32,726 nucleotides of DNA from JAENVT01 sp031412355 (GCA_031412355.1 JANOCR010000129.1:1-32726); one strand, 5' to 3'. Positions 8,839 through 17,495 are shown, counted from the first letter of the stretch. Notes: a model not told the origin generated them from the letters alone. Made by a program: numbers and translations.

Positions 8839-8913
8839 CGGACGGTAACTTACGTTGCCGACGCGCGCCCCGCGGCTTCTGTTGGAAATCGAATCGCCCG
8901 GTAGCGTGCGGCC
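8839..8913. promoter_or_regulatory. Divergent promoter region between hutH and the molybdopterin-subunit gene
   Basis: Seventy-five bases serve both genes. On the minus strand TAAGTT (plus coordinates 8847-8852) stands 8 nt before the hutH ATG. On the plus strand TAGCGT (8902-8907) stands 6 nt before ATG 8914. Both fit TAnnnT at leaderless spacing, and neither gene has a Shine-Dalgarno. No good -35 box was recognised. Confidence 0.5.
8843..8860. promoter_or_regulatory. Palindrome over the hutH -10 box (candidate operator)
   Basis: CGGTAAC at 8843-8849, a 4-nt spacer, then GTTGCCG at 8854-8860 form an inverted repeat with one mismatch in seven. It covers the proposed hutH -10 box and ends 5 nt before the start codon, where a bound repressor would block transcription. 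The regulator is not encoded beside it. Confidence 0.4.
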
Positions 8914-11313
8914 ATGGCTGGTTCGATTCTTGGAACGCGCGTTCTGCGCACCGAAGACCCCGACTTGTTGCTCGGTTTGGCGGAGTACGTCGGCGATCTG
9001 AACCTCGACAACCAGGTGCACATGGTGTTCGTACGCTCGGAGATGGCCCACGCGATGATCACTGGCATCGACACGGCAGCGGCACAGGCGGCACCCGGTG
9101 TCGTCGCCGTGTGGACCGCCGCCGATCTGGGCATCGACCCATTCCAGAGCATGGCGACGGTGCACGACGATTTCGCCCGCCCCGCCCTGGCCGGCGATCG
9201 CGTGCGGTTCGTCGGCGAGGCGATCGTCGCCGTGGTGGCCGACACCGTGACCCAGGCCAAAGACGCCGCCGACATGGTGATCGTCGACTACGAGACATTG
9301 GATGCTGCGGTGACCGCAGAGGCAGCCTTGGCAGACGGCGCGCCCGTGCTGTTCGAGGCCCATGGCGACAACATCGCCGTCGCCACGACTGACCGGGTCA
9401 ACGCCGACCTGTTCGGCGACGCCGATGTCGTCGTGCGCGGCCGCTACGTGAACCAGCGGATCGCCGTCGCGCCCATGGAGCCACACGGCGCGGCGGCGGC
9501 CATCGGCGACGACGGACGCCTGCTGGTCTACGGCTCAACGCAGATGCCGCACCTACTGCATCAGTTGCTGGCCAGAGCGTTGGGTATGGACGCAAGCGAC
9601 ATTCGTGTGGTGACTCCGCTGGTGGGCGGCGGATTCGGCGGCAAGGCCGGCGTGTATCCCGAACAGGTCGTTGTGGCCGCGGCGGCAAGAATGTTGCAAC
9701 GACCCGTGATGTGGGCTGCGACGCGCAGCGAAGACATGGTCGCGTTGTCGCACAGCCGCGGGCAGATCCAATACGTCGAACTCGGCTGCAAACACGATGG
9801 CACGTTCACGGGATTGCGCGTCCGCCTGGTCGGCGACGGCGGCGCGTACCCGGGCCTCGGTTCGTTCCTGCCCAGCGGTACTCGGCGTATGTCGAATGGC
9901 ACGTACCGCTTCAGCGGCATCCAGTTCGACGTCGTCGTCGCCGCGACCAATACCACTCCCATGGGGGCCTATCGCGGCGCCGGTCGGCCCGAAGCGACCG
10001 CGTTGCTCGAGCGAGTCGTCGACCAGGCGGCCATCGAGTTGAAGATCGACCCCATCGAGCTGCGCCGCCGCAACCTGCTGACCGACGACGTGTTTCCATT
10101 CACCACACTCACCGGCATCACCTACGACAGCGGTGCGTACAGCACGCCGCTCGACGCCGTCGCCAGGTTGGCGGGCTATGACGAACTGCGCCGCGAGCAG
10201 GTTGCCAGGCGTGCCAGCGGCAACCGCAACCTGCTGGGCATCGGCGTGTCGATGTACGTCGAGATAACCGCCGGCGGCGGCACCAGCGAGTACGGCGCCG
10301 TGCAGGTGCACGACGACGGTTCGGCCACAGTCATGGCCGGTACCTCGGCGCACGGCCAGGGCCACCAGACCGCGTTCGCCATGATCGTCAGCGACCAGAC
10401 CGGTATCCCCATCGACCGCGTCCGTCTGATCGCTGTCGATACCGACTTGGTTCGCAGTGGCGGGGGCACCGGCGGGTCGCGATCGCTGCAGCTCGGCGGA
10501 TCCGCTGTGTTGCGGGCCACCGAGTCGTTGGTCGACAAGGCCAAGCACCTGGCCGCGCATCTGCTCGAGGCCGACATCGGCGACATCGTCGTCGACACCA
10601 CCACGGGAACGCTCGGCGTCGCCGGTGTGCCGAGCACCGGTCTCGACTGGGCAGCGCTGGCGGCCGCCGCAGCAGCGGCCGACGGTGTCGTCGACCACAC
10701 CGACGGCACGCTGGGCCTGGCCGCTCAGCTCGATTTCCACCAGGGTGAGGCGACGTTCCCGTTCGGAGCACACATCGCCGTCGTCGAGGTCGACCACGAC
10801 ACGGGGAAGGTCACATTGCTGCGGCACATCGCAGTCGACGACTGCGGGACAGTGCTGAACCCATTGCTGGTGGAGGGTCAACAGCACGGCGGTGTCGCCG
10901 CGGGTGTCAGCCAGACCCTGTACGAGCAGGTGGTCTACGACGAGGATGGCAACCCGCTGACCGGGAACTTCATGGACTACGGCATCCCGTCGGCCGCCGA
11001 GTTCCCGAGTTTCGAGGTGCACAGCACCGAGACACCGACCCCACTGAACCCACTGGGTGCCAAGGGCATCGGCGAGGCCAGCACCATTGGCAGCACCCCC
11101 GCCGTGCAGAACGCAGTGATCGACGCACTCGCCCATCTTGGTGTGCGCCACATCGACCTGCCCTGCACCAGCCAAACGGTGTGGAGGACGATTCGCGATG
11201 CCGAGGCCGGCACCCTGCCCGATCCCTGGTCCGAGCCACCGTCGGTCTTCAGCCACCTGGCCGCCGACCAAGAGGTCGACGAGGCCGGCCTCAGTGCCGC
11301 CGAAGGCATCTGA
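8914..11313 (+). CDS. Xanthine dehydrogenase/CO dehydrogenase-family molybdopterin-binding large subunit
   Basis: 799 aa. The protein resembles CoxL/XdhB-type large subunits that hold the molybdenum-cytosine-dinucleotide cofactor and hydroxylate aldehydes, purines or N-heterocycles. Visible motifs: RTEDPDLLLGLAEYVGD at the N-terminus, cofactor loop GGGFGGK (238-244), GAYRGAGR (351-358), GQGHQTAF and GAKGIGE with the presumed catalytic Glu721. The AYRGAGR loop is that of form II/aldehyde-oxidase-like proteins, not the AYxCSFR loop of true CO dehydrogenase. The iron-sulfur and FAD subunits are not next to it, so it is an orphan here. It diverges from hutH, which allows but does not prove a link to imidazole or urocanate breakdown. 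Substrate unknown. Confidence 0.9.
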   Translation: MAGSILGTRVLRTEDPDLLLGLAEYVGDLNLDNQVHMVFVRSEMAHAMITGIDTAAAQAAPGVVAVWTAADLGIDPFQSMATVHDDFARPALAGDRVRFVGEAIVAVVADTVTQAKDAADMVIVDYETLDAAVTAEAALADGAPVLFEAHGDNIAVATTDRVNADLFGDADVVVRGRYVNQRIAVAPMEPHGAAAAIGDDGRLLVYGSTQMPHLLHQLLARALGMDASDIRVVTPLVGGGFGGKAGVYPEQVVVAAAARMLQRPVMWAATRSEDMVALSHSRGQIQYVELGCKHDGTFTGLRVRLVGDGGAYPGLGSFLPSGTRRMSNGTYRFSGIQFDVVVAATNTTPMGAYRGAGRPEATALLERVVDQAAIELKIDPIELRRRNLLTDDVFPFTTLTGITYDSGAYSTPLDAVARLAGYDELRREQVARRASGNRNLLGIGVSMYVEITAGGGTSEYGAVQVHDDGSATVMAGTSAHGQGHQTAFAMIVSDQTGIPIDRVRLIAVDTDLVRSGGGTGGSRSLQLGGSAVLRATESLVDKAKHLAAHLLEADIGDIVVDTTTGTLGVAGVPSTGLDWAALAAAAAAADGVVDHTDGTLGLAAQLDFHQGEATFPFGAHIAVVEVDHDTGKVTLLRHIAVDDCGTVLNPLLVEGQQHGGVAAGVSQTLYEQVVYDEDGNPLTGNFMDYGIPSAAEFPSFEVHSTETPTPLNPLGAKGIGEASTIGSTPAVQNAVIDALAHLGVRHIDLPCTSQTVWRTIRDAEAGTLPDPWSEPPSVFSHLAADQEVDEAGLSAAEGI

Positions 11314-11327
11314 CCACCGGGGCTGGC

Positions 11328-12191
11328 ATGCCTGAGGGCGACACCATCCGACGGCTGGCCGACAAGATCAGCAGGCGCTTCGTGGGAGAACAGTGTGTGC
11401 GGTGCGTCACCAGAGATCCGCGGCTGGTCGGCGTCGACCTGGCCGGCACAACGCTGGTCGACGTCGACGCCGTCGGCAAGCACCTGTTCATCCGCTTCGA
11501 CAACGGCAACACGCTGCACTCGCACCTGCTGATGACTGGTTCGTGGACGGTCGGGCCAGCCGCTGGCCAGCCCGAATGGCGACGCCGGATCGAGCTGTGG
11601 ATGACGACCGGCCGCCTGACGGGAATCGATCTGCCGATCGTGGAAGTGCTGCCGACCGCATACGAAGAACGCGTCGTCGGTCGCCTCGGTCCGGACCTGT
11701 GCGGGCCAGAGGAACCCGACGTCGACGAGATCGTCGATCGACTGCAGCGCGCACCAGATACCGCGCTGGCCACGGCTCTGCTGGACCAGCGCAACGTCGC
11801 CGGGTTCGGAAACATCTACGCGATCGAGGTGCCGTTCATCGCCGGTGTTTCACCGAACCAACGTGTGGGAGCGATCGATGGTTTGAAGGGTCTCGTCGGC
11901 CTCGGCGCTGCGATGATTCGCACCAACGCCGAACGGGGACCACAGAACACCACCGGTCGCCGATTGAACTCCGCAGACCATTGGATCTACGCCCGCCGCG
12001 GACGGCCGTGCCCGATCTGCGCGACCACGCTCGACGGGTGGGACGAACGCGAGAGCCCGTGGGGACGGGTTGCGGTGTGGTGCCCGAGTTGCCAGCGGGT
12101 GGACGGCTCCCGGATCGTCGATACGGCGCGCATTGCCAAACTGCTGGCGTTGCACCCGGCACGTCGACAGCCGATGTTTCCCCCGCGCTGA
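11328..12191 (+). CDS. Fpg/Nei-family DNA glycosylase (endonuclease VIII-like)
   Basis: 287 aa. Starts MPEGDTIRR: after Met removal Pro1 is the Schiff-base nucleophile and Glu2 the proton donor of the family. Lys51 in AVGKHLFIRF is the conserved lysine, LDQRNVAGFGNIYAIE is the helix-two-turn-helix, and Cys228-x2-Cys231-x20-Cys252-x2-Cys255 is the C-terminal zinc finger. The PEGD start resembles mycobacterial Nei-type proteins more than Fpg. The enzyme removes oxidised pyrimidines or purines and nicks the abasic site during base excision repair. ATG 11328 lies 14 nt after the preceding stop; the frame is open upstream but only this start gives the essential Pro1. A functional link to the preceding gene is not evident beyond repair of oxidative damage. 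Confidence 0.93.
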   Translation: MPEGDTIRRLADKISRRFVGEQCVRCVTRDPRLVGVDLAGTTLVDVDAVGKHLFIRFDNGNTLHSHLLMTGSWTVGPAAGQPEWRRRIELWMTTGRLTGIDLPIVEVLPTAYEERVVGRLGPDLCGPEEPDVDEIVDRLQRAPDTALATALLDQRNVAGFGNIYAIEVPFIAGVSPNQRVGAIDGLKGLVGLGAAMIRTNAERGPQNTTGRRLNSADHWIYARRGRPCPICATTLDGWDERESPWGRVAVWCPSCQRVDGSRIVDTARIAKLLALHPARRQPMFPPR

Positions 12192-12314
12192 ACGGGCTGT
12201 CCGGTCGGGTCGGGCCTTTTGCCCAAGCGTCCCATACTGCTGCCCTGTCGGCTCTTCAGAAGGGCGACCCGAATGTGGACACTGGTGGCATGGAGCCAAT
12301 AGAGGAGGACTTCC
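12192..12314 (+). promoter_or_regulatory. Intergenic region upstream of the papain-like protease, with strong ribosome binding site
   Basis: GAGGAGGA at 12302-12309 stands 5 nt before ATG 12315 and fixes that start. A short GGGC/GCCC hairpin with a CTTTT loop (12212-12224) follows the glycosylase gene but is too weak to call a terminator with confidence. No clear -35/-10 pair was seen. Confidence 0.5.
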
Positions 12315-12737
12315 ATGGCCGATCTCGATCATCCCGTCACGTATGTAGCCCAATCGCAGCCCATGTCTTGTTGGGCAGCATCGGCGGCGATGATGATGAA
12401 CACCACCGAGGCTGACATCCTGGAGCAGTTCGCCTTCGGCGAGGACGGCGCCGACGAGCCCGAATGCCGCGAGCTGGCCAGCCGGCTCAACATGAACATC
12501 CTCCCCGAGGCCTGTCGGAACGCCGATGGCTGGTGGCAGATCCTCGGCCGTGGGCCGGTGATGGTCGGCATTCCCGACCACTTCATCGTGGTCGGCGGCA
12601 TCTACACCGACGACGCCGGCAACTCGCAGGTGCACGTCTACGACCCGGCCCGCGGCGACTACTGGTCGACCCTCGAGACGGTCGAGAACGGGTACGAGGC
12701 CGACTGGAACTTCAGCTACGACCTGCTGCAGCGCTAG
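12315..12737 (+). CDS. Small papain-like cysteine protease (peptidase C70/C39-like)
   Basis: 140 aa with no signal peptide or membrane segment. Gln15 and Cys19 in QSQPMSCWAAS form the oxyanion Gln and catalytic Cys of a papain-like fold; His89 in IPDHFIVVGGI and Asp110 in HVYDPARG complete a triad. This order and spacing fit the papain-like group around AvrRpt2 (C70) and C39-type peptidases, but at minimal length with no pro-region. The substrate is unknown. The gene stands alone: upstream is a repair gene and downstream a convergent gene. It could be an intracellular maturation protease or an injected effector of the nearby contractile system; nothing in the sequence decides this. The start is fixed by a near-perfect Shine-Dalgarno. 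Confidence 0.78.
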   Translation: MADLDHPVTYVAQSQPMSCWAASAAMMMNTTEADILEQFAFGEDGADEPECRELASRLNMNILPEACRNADGWWQILGRGPVMVGIPDHFIVVGGIYTDDAGNSQVHVYDPARGDYWSTLETVENGYEADWNFSYDLLQR

Positions 12738-12755
12738 CCGACGCGGCCGACCATC
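12725..12755. repeat. 31-bp direct repeat, copy 1
   Basis: Copy 1 begins GCTGCAGCGCTAGCCG and contains the TAG stop of the papain-like protease gene. It matches copy 2 at 12808-12838 in 29 of 31 positions, and the copies start 83 bp apart. Confidence 0.85.
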
Positions 12756-12793
12756 CGTCATCGCGTCTGATGACGGGCGCCCCGTATCGGGGC
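12755..12793. terminator. Twin hairpins between convergent genes (probable bidirectional terminator)
   Basis: CCGTCATC (12755-12762) pairs perfectly with GATGACGG (12769-12776) over a 6-nt loop. GCCCCG (12779-12784) pairs with CGGGGC (12788-12793) over a 3-nt loop. They lie between the two convergent stops. There is no T-run, as is common in high-GC actinobacteria. Confidence 0.6.
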
Positions 12794-12807
12794 CGGAGTC
12801 ATCAAAC

Positions 12808-12838
12808 GCTGCAGCGCTAGCCGCCGCGGCTGACCATC
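12808..12838. repeat. 31-bp direct repeat, copy 2
   Basis: Copy 2 of the repeat at 12725-12755 with two mismatches. It contains the stop and last codons (SMVSRGG) of the minus-strand gene, so the same sequence ends two convergent genes. The tandem paralogue also ends in SRGG, which suggests that copy 2 is the original. Confidence 0.85.
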
Positions 12839-15180
12839 GATCGCACGCCGACGGTGAACGCCGGGTTGCTGAACCCGGCCGGACGGAAGGTGGCGAGGTC
12901 GATCAGCAGCGGAGCGCGTACACCGGTGAACTGCGGCTGATCGAGGGCGGTGACCTGAAGCCCGCCGATGCGCACACCGTTGCGCAGAACCAAGAAGTCG
13001 AATCGGAACGCACCCGCCGCGTCCGTCTGCACCGTCGCGAACGGGAACTCGCCGAAGAACGCCAACTCGACAGCGATGTTCGGCGGGAAGCCCTCGCCGA
13101 TCGCCACCGTGACCTCACCTGGGCTGACAACACCGGGGTTCATCTTCAGCGTCGGTGTGAACACCTGCACTGTCACCACGTTGCCCGTGATGCGAAGGAT
13201 TGCCGACGCGCTCTCGCCGCCGCTGCCGAGAACTCCCAGCGTCGCCGACGACGCACCCTCGCGCGCGATGGTGGCGCCCACATCGATGCTGCAGGATGCG
13301 CCAGGGCCGAGCGAGGCACCACACGTGTTGCCAGTGATCGCGAACTGATCGGCTCCGGTACCGCTGATCCCCGAGCCCGCCAACGGCACTGCTGTCTGAC
13401 CGGGATTGGACACCGTGAACCGCTTCGGTGCGACCGAAGTACCAACTGTGCCGCTGCCGTAGTCGGCGGAACCCGGTGCGATGACCAGCGACCCTGGCGT
13501 TGGGAGCGGAGGAGCCAACCCGTTGCCGAGCAGTGACGCCGACACCGACAGCCCGTCGCCCGACACGCCGACCGTCGAACTGGCCCCGCCCGGGGCGGTG
13601 GGGCTGAACACGACGGTGATCGCACACGATGCACCGGGGCCCAGCGGGCCGCCACACCCGTTGGCGGTGATCGAAAAGGGTGCGGCCGGAGGAGTCACCG
13701 CACCGATGTTGATGCTGATGCCCGAAGTGTTGGTGACCACTGCGTTCTGGGGCGCTGACTGGCCGCCAGGGGTCACCGTGCCGAAATCGAGCGCCGGCGT
13801 GATGTCGAGGGCAATCGGGCGCTGACGCATCCACACGTTGAGGGTGTTCGGCATCGTCACGCCCGACAGTTCGAGGTTGGCCGCCGACGAGAACGCCACA
13901 TACCGGCCGTTCGACGACATCGACGGCATGAACGAGTCGGTGGAGGTCGGCGCATCGCTGACCCCATAAGAGACGAGGTCGAACGTCGCCGAGTCGAAGA
14001 AGCCAGATAAGGAACGAGCAACGAACACCTGGCCGACGGGCTTCGCACCGGGGGCAGGTGCCCCAGCGTGGACCAGGGCGATCTGGGTGCCGTCGGGGCT
14101 GATCTCGGGGTCGTCGACCTCGCCCGACATGAGCTGGCCGGGCGACGTGCTGACCAGCCTGGTGACACCGGTGCCACGGTCCTGCACGTACACCTGCCGC
14201 GTGGTGAGCGCCGCTGCGCCGACGATGTCGGGACGGTTCGATGTGAAGGCCACGTACCGCCCGTCGGCCGACACCGATGGGTTGCGGTTGATCTCAGAAT
14301 TGTTCAGGCCAGTGTTGCCGACCGAGATCAGTTCGGTGGCGCAGGTAGGAAATTCTGAGCCCACAGTGATCCCGCACGGCGGATACCACCCCTCGACGAC
14401 ATTGCGCGTGCGGTCGTCGATAGTGGTCTGACCGCCAATGGCCAAAAAGGCGCCGTCATCGGATATGTCGATCGAGTTCGGGTTGAAGAATCCGGCTTGG
14501 AGGAGAGCCTCCGAAGCAGCTGTGATCGGCGGGTTCGTATCGACCCTGGCGACGCGCGAGCCGAGCGATGCGTTCACCGCGGTGTACGCCACATAGCGAC
14601 CATCAGCGGAGATCGCCAGTGCGCCAACGGGGTCAGTCGACGCCGGAAGTATCCCACCGGCATTGGAGACGAAAACCGGCGCGGCCGCGGGCGTGCAGCG
14701 ATTCCAGGTGTAGATGCTCCACCGCGCCGGAATGCTGAAGAGGCCGACGTTGAAACCAACGAAGTAACCCCAGAACGCGACTCGGCAGCCGTCGCGACTG
14801 ACCACTCCATTGGTCGTGCGGTCGACGAGGAAGGGCGCTGGCACCGTCGTCGTCGTGCCGGCGGCGCGATCGCGGACTGCCACCTGGACGTTTCCGACGA
14901 AGGCCAAACTGGCCTGTGGAACGGCCGTGAAGACAACGATGTTGCCGTCACCAGAGACCGATGCGAGATAGTCCGAAGATGCGAGCGGGGCGCCACCGGG
15001 TGCAGCGGAGATCAGTTCGGCGGGCGCGGCGGCGGAGGTGTTGCCCTCGCCGATCCAGCCGACAGTGGCAGCAGTCAACAGCATTGCGAGCGCGCACCGA
15101 CCGGTTCGCCTCGGGCGCGCCGATGTACGAAAAAGCAAAGGACGCCGCCGATGTCCACCCATACGAGTTACAGCGAACAC
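12817..15180 (-). CDS. Secreted beta-propeller protein with choice-of-anchor D domains (tandem paralogue 2)
   Basis: 787 aa from GTG 15180 (AAAGGT Shine-Dalgarno 8 nt before); ATG 15162 is an alternative start. A signal peptide is clear: Arg-rich N-terminus, hydrophobic LAMLLTAATVGWI, cleavage near SAAA-PAE. Residues about 60-440 hold TolB/WD40-like propeller blades (PSVSADGRYVAFTS, PEISPDGTQIALVH, PSMSSNGRYVAFSS). Two choice-of-anchor D (HYDIN/ASPM-like Ig) repeats follow, each with a CGxxLGPGASC motif. The last 112 residues form a beta-rich module ending in SRGG. No LPXTG or C-terminal membrane helix was found. It probably binds proteins or glycans at the cell surface. It follows its paralogue by 41 nt in the same operon. 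Confidence 0.82.
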   Translation of the reverse strand: MFAVTRMGGHRRRPLLFRTSARPRRTGRCALAMLLTAATVGWIGEGNTSAAAPAELISAAPGGAPLASSDYLASVSGDGNIVVFTAVPQASLAFVGNVQVAVRDRAAGTTTTVPAPFLVDRTTNGVVSRDGCRVAFWGYFVGFNVGLFSIPARWSIYTWNRCTPAAAPVFVSNAGGILPASTDPVGALAISADGRYVAYTAVNASLGSRVARVDTNPPITAASEALLQAGFFNPNSIDISDDGAFLAIGGQTTIDDRTRNVVEGWYPPCGITVGSEFPTCATELISVGNTGLNNSEINRNPSVSADGRYVAFTSNRPDIVGAAALTTRQVYVQDRGTGVTRLVSTSPGQLMSGEVDDPEISPDGTQIALVHAGAPAPGAKPVGQVFVARSLSGFFDSATFDLVSYGVSDAPTSTDSFMPSMSSNGRYVAFSSAANLELSGVTMPNTLNVWMRQRPIALDITPALDFGTVTPGGQSAPQNAVVTNTSGISINIGAVTPPAAPFSITANGCGGPLGPGASCAITVVFSPTAPGGASSTVGVSGDGLSVSASLLGNGLAPPLPTPGSLVIAPGSADYGSGTVGTSVAPKRFTVSNPGQTAVPLAGSGISGTGADQFAITGNTCGASLGPGASCSIDVGATIAREGASSATLGVLGSGGESASAILRITGNVVTVQVFTPTLKMNPGVVSPGEVTVAIGEGFPPNIAVELAFFGEFPFATVQTDAAGAFRFDFLVLRNGVRIGGLQVTALDQPQFTGVRAPLLIDLATFRPAGFSNPAFTVGVRSMVSRGG

Positions 15181-15221
15181 CGTGCACGACCTTTTGTCAA
15201 CGTGCGGGTCGTCAAGAACGT

Positions 15222-17495
15222 TCAGCCACCTCTGCTGAACAACGAACGTACTCCCGCGGTAATGGCGGGGCTGGCGAATCCGCTGGGTCGGTAGGACGCG
15301 AGTTCGATCAGCAAGGGCGCAAACACTCCCGTGAACAGCGGCTGGTCAACGGCAACCACCTGCTTGCCGCCGATGCGCACACCGTTGCGCAACACCAGGA
15401 AGTTGAAACGGAACGCGCCCTCGGCGTCGGTCTGCACGGTGGCGAACGGGAACTCGCCGGCGAACGCCAACGCGACGGCGATGTTCGGTGGGAAGCCCTC
15501 GCCGATCGCCACCGTGACCTCACCTGCGCTGACAACACCGGGGTTCATCTTCAGCGTGGGGGTGAACACCTCGGTCACGGTCACGATCGTGGTCCCGATA
15601 ACACGCAAGGTGGCCTGCGCCGCCTGCCCACCCGTGCCGAGCACGCTGAGCGTCGCCGAAAATGCACCCTCCCGCGTCGCGGTTGCCGACACGATGATGC
15701 TGCACGACGCCCCGCTTGCCAGCGAGCCAGTGCAGGTGTTCGAGACGATCGTAAATTGGTCGGCACCGACCCCACTGAGCGACACGCCCGAGAACGAGAC
15801 GGCAGTTTGACCCGGATTAGAGACCGCGAAGCTCGTGGCGGTCGACGTGGAGCCGACCAGGATGGAGCCGAAATCGGCGGCTGCAGGCGCGATGGTGAGC
15901 GACCCGGCCGTCGGGAGCGCGCGGCCGGTACCCACCAACGACGACGACACCGACAATCCGTCACCCAGGACTGTGACCGTCGACGACGCGCCTCCGACAG
16001 CGGTCGGGGCGAACACCAGCGTCACCACGCACGAGGCCCCGGGAGCGAGTACTCCGCCACAACTGTTGGCCGTTATCGAGAACGGTGCTGTCGGCGGTGT
16101 GACGCCGGCAATGTTGATCAGAACTCCGGAGGTGTTGGTCACGACTGCGTTCTGCGGCGCCGATTGCGAGCCGACATCGATGGTGCCGAAGTTCAGCGTT
16201 GCAGTGACGTCGAGAGCAATCGGCCGCTCGCGCATCCAGGCCTCGCCCTGAAAAGCGGCAATGGTGCCGCCCGACAACTCGTCGCTGGACGACGATGAAA
16301 AAGCCACGTATCGGCCATTCGACGACATCGATGGATCGCCGGCACCGTTCGAGACCGGCTGATCATTGACGCCGTACGACACCAGATCGAGTGCCGACGT
16401 GTTGAAGAACCCCGACGTCGTCCGCGCCACGAACACCTGTGTGTTCTCGAAGTTGTCGCTCTGCGTTAGAGCAACTTGGGAACCGTCGGGTGTGATCTCA
16501 GGGTCGCCGACCCCAGTACTCCCGCCCTGCATGGCTTGTCCGGGCGTATCGGTGACCAGTCTCGTTATTCCGGCCACACGGTCGCGCACGTACACCTGAG
16601 TCGGACTTCCCGGAGGAAGGTTGGCGAGTTCGGGACCACTGGACTCGAAGGCGACATAGCGCCCGTCGGCCGAGACGGACGGGCGGTTGCTGAAACCCGT
16701 TGCCAGCTGACCTGCGTCATTGACCGAGATCACTTCGGTCGTGCAGGAGTTGAGGCATGGTGGCGTCCACCCCAAAACCTGATTGCTGACGGCGCCGGCG
16801 ACACTGCGCTGGACGGCAATGGCCAGGAACCGGCCGTCGTCGGAGATGTCGAGGTTTCTGGTGACGGTGACCGGCACGGTCAGGACATCTTGGAGACCCG
16901 TGTTCGTGTCGATCCGAGCGATGCGCGGCGGCCCTCCAGTCAACGGTGGCGCCATGTAAGCGACGTAACGTCCATCGGCAGAAACGGCCAGGGGCTGGGG
17001 GGTGGCAGAGTCGTCGAGGACTCCGCCGGCGATTTCGACAGAGATGCTCCCGGGCGAGCACCGGTTCCACTTGTAGATGTTCCACTCGCCCGCCGGGAAA
17101 TCGAAGTAGTAGAGGCCCCAGAACACGACCTGGCAGCCGTCCTTGCTGACCACGCCTCCGCTCGTTCGAGCCAGCGGCACCCCGAACAACAGGGCCGGTT
17201 GCGGCACATGGGTCGTCGTACCGGTTGCCCGGTTTCGTACGTACACGTCTTCGAAGAAGGTACTGGCGACAAAGTCATTGCTGTTGAAGACGACGATGTT
17301 GCCGTCGCCCGACACCGAGGGGTCGTAGTCGAACGAGCTCAGGGGCCCACTGCCGCCGGGCGCGACCGAAATCAGTTCGGCGGGCGCGGCGGCCGCGGAG
17401 TTGCCCTCGCCGAGCCAGACCACCGAGGTCACCGTCAAGAGGCCCGCTGTTACGCATCGCCCCGCCCGCCGAACGCGACACGGGACGCGGTTCAC
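15222..17495 (-). CDS. Secreted beta-propeller protein with choice-of-anchor D domains (tandem paralogue 1)
   Basis: 757 aa from GTG 17495, which overlaps the stop of the upstream membrane-protein gene as GTGA. The signal peptide has an Arg-rich start, hydrophobic VTAGLLTVTSVVWL and cleavage near AAAA-PAE. Propeller motifs are PSVSADGRYVAFES, PEITPDGSQVALTQ and PSMSSNGRYVAFSS; two choice-of-anchor D repeats follow (CGGVLAPGASC, CTGSLASGASC). The C-terminal 112 residues are much more like those of the downstream paralogue than the propeller part is, and both end in SRGG. Translational coupling to a membrane-anchored protein suggests a shared surface assembly. No enzyme motif is visible, so the function is unknown. 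Confidence 0.82.
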   Translation of the reverse strand: MNRVPCRVRRAGRCVTAGLLTVTSVVWLGEGNSAAAAPAELISVAPGGSGPLSSFDYDPSVSGDGNIVVFNSNDFVASTFFEDVYVRNRATGTTTHVPQPALLFGVPLARTSGGVVSKDGCQVVFWGLYYFDFPAGEWNIYKWNRCSPGSISVEIAGGVLDDSATPQPLAVSADGRYVAYMAPPLTGGPPRIARIDTNTGLQDVLTVPVTVTRNLDISDDGRFLAIAVQRSVAGAVSNQVLGWTPPCLNSCTTEVISVNDAGQLATGFSNRPSVSADGRYVAFESSGPELANLPPGSPTQVYVRDRVAGITRLVTDTPGQAMQGGSTGVGDPEITPDGSQVALTQSDNFENTQVFVARTTSGFFNTSALDLVSYGVNDQPVSNGAGDPSMSSNGRYVAFSSSSSDELSGGTIAAFQGEAWMRERPIALDVTATLNFGTIDVGSQSAPQNAVVTNTSGVLINIAGVTPPTAPFSITANSCGGVLAPGASCVVTLVFAPTAVGGASSTVTVLGDGLSVSSSLVGTGRALPTAGSLTIAPAAADFGSILVGSTSTATSFAVSNPGQTAVSFSGVSLSGVGADQFTIVSNTCTGSLASGASCSIIVSATATREGAFSATLSVLGTGGQAAQATLRVIGTTIVTVTEVFTPTLKMNPGVVSAGEVTVAIGEGFPPNIAVALAFAGEFPFATVQTDAEGAFRFNFLVLRNGVRIGGKQVVAVDQPLFTGVFAPLLIELASYRPSGFASPAITAGVRSLFSRGG

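Noticed and set aside
9553..11271. 572-aa open frame antisense to the molybdopterin subunit
   Set aside because: A high-GC shadow with no recognisable domain; the plus-strand gene has clear family motifs.
8914..11313. True aerobic CO dehydrogenase large subunit (coxL)
   Set aside because: The active-site loop is AYRGAGR, not the AYxCSFR of CO dehydrogenase, and the partner subunits are absent.
12212..12224. Rho-independent terminator after the DNA glycosylase gene
   Set aside because: Only a 4-bp stem and no T-run after it.
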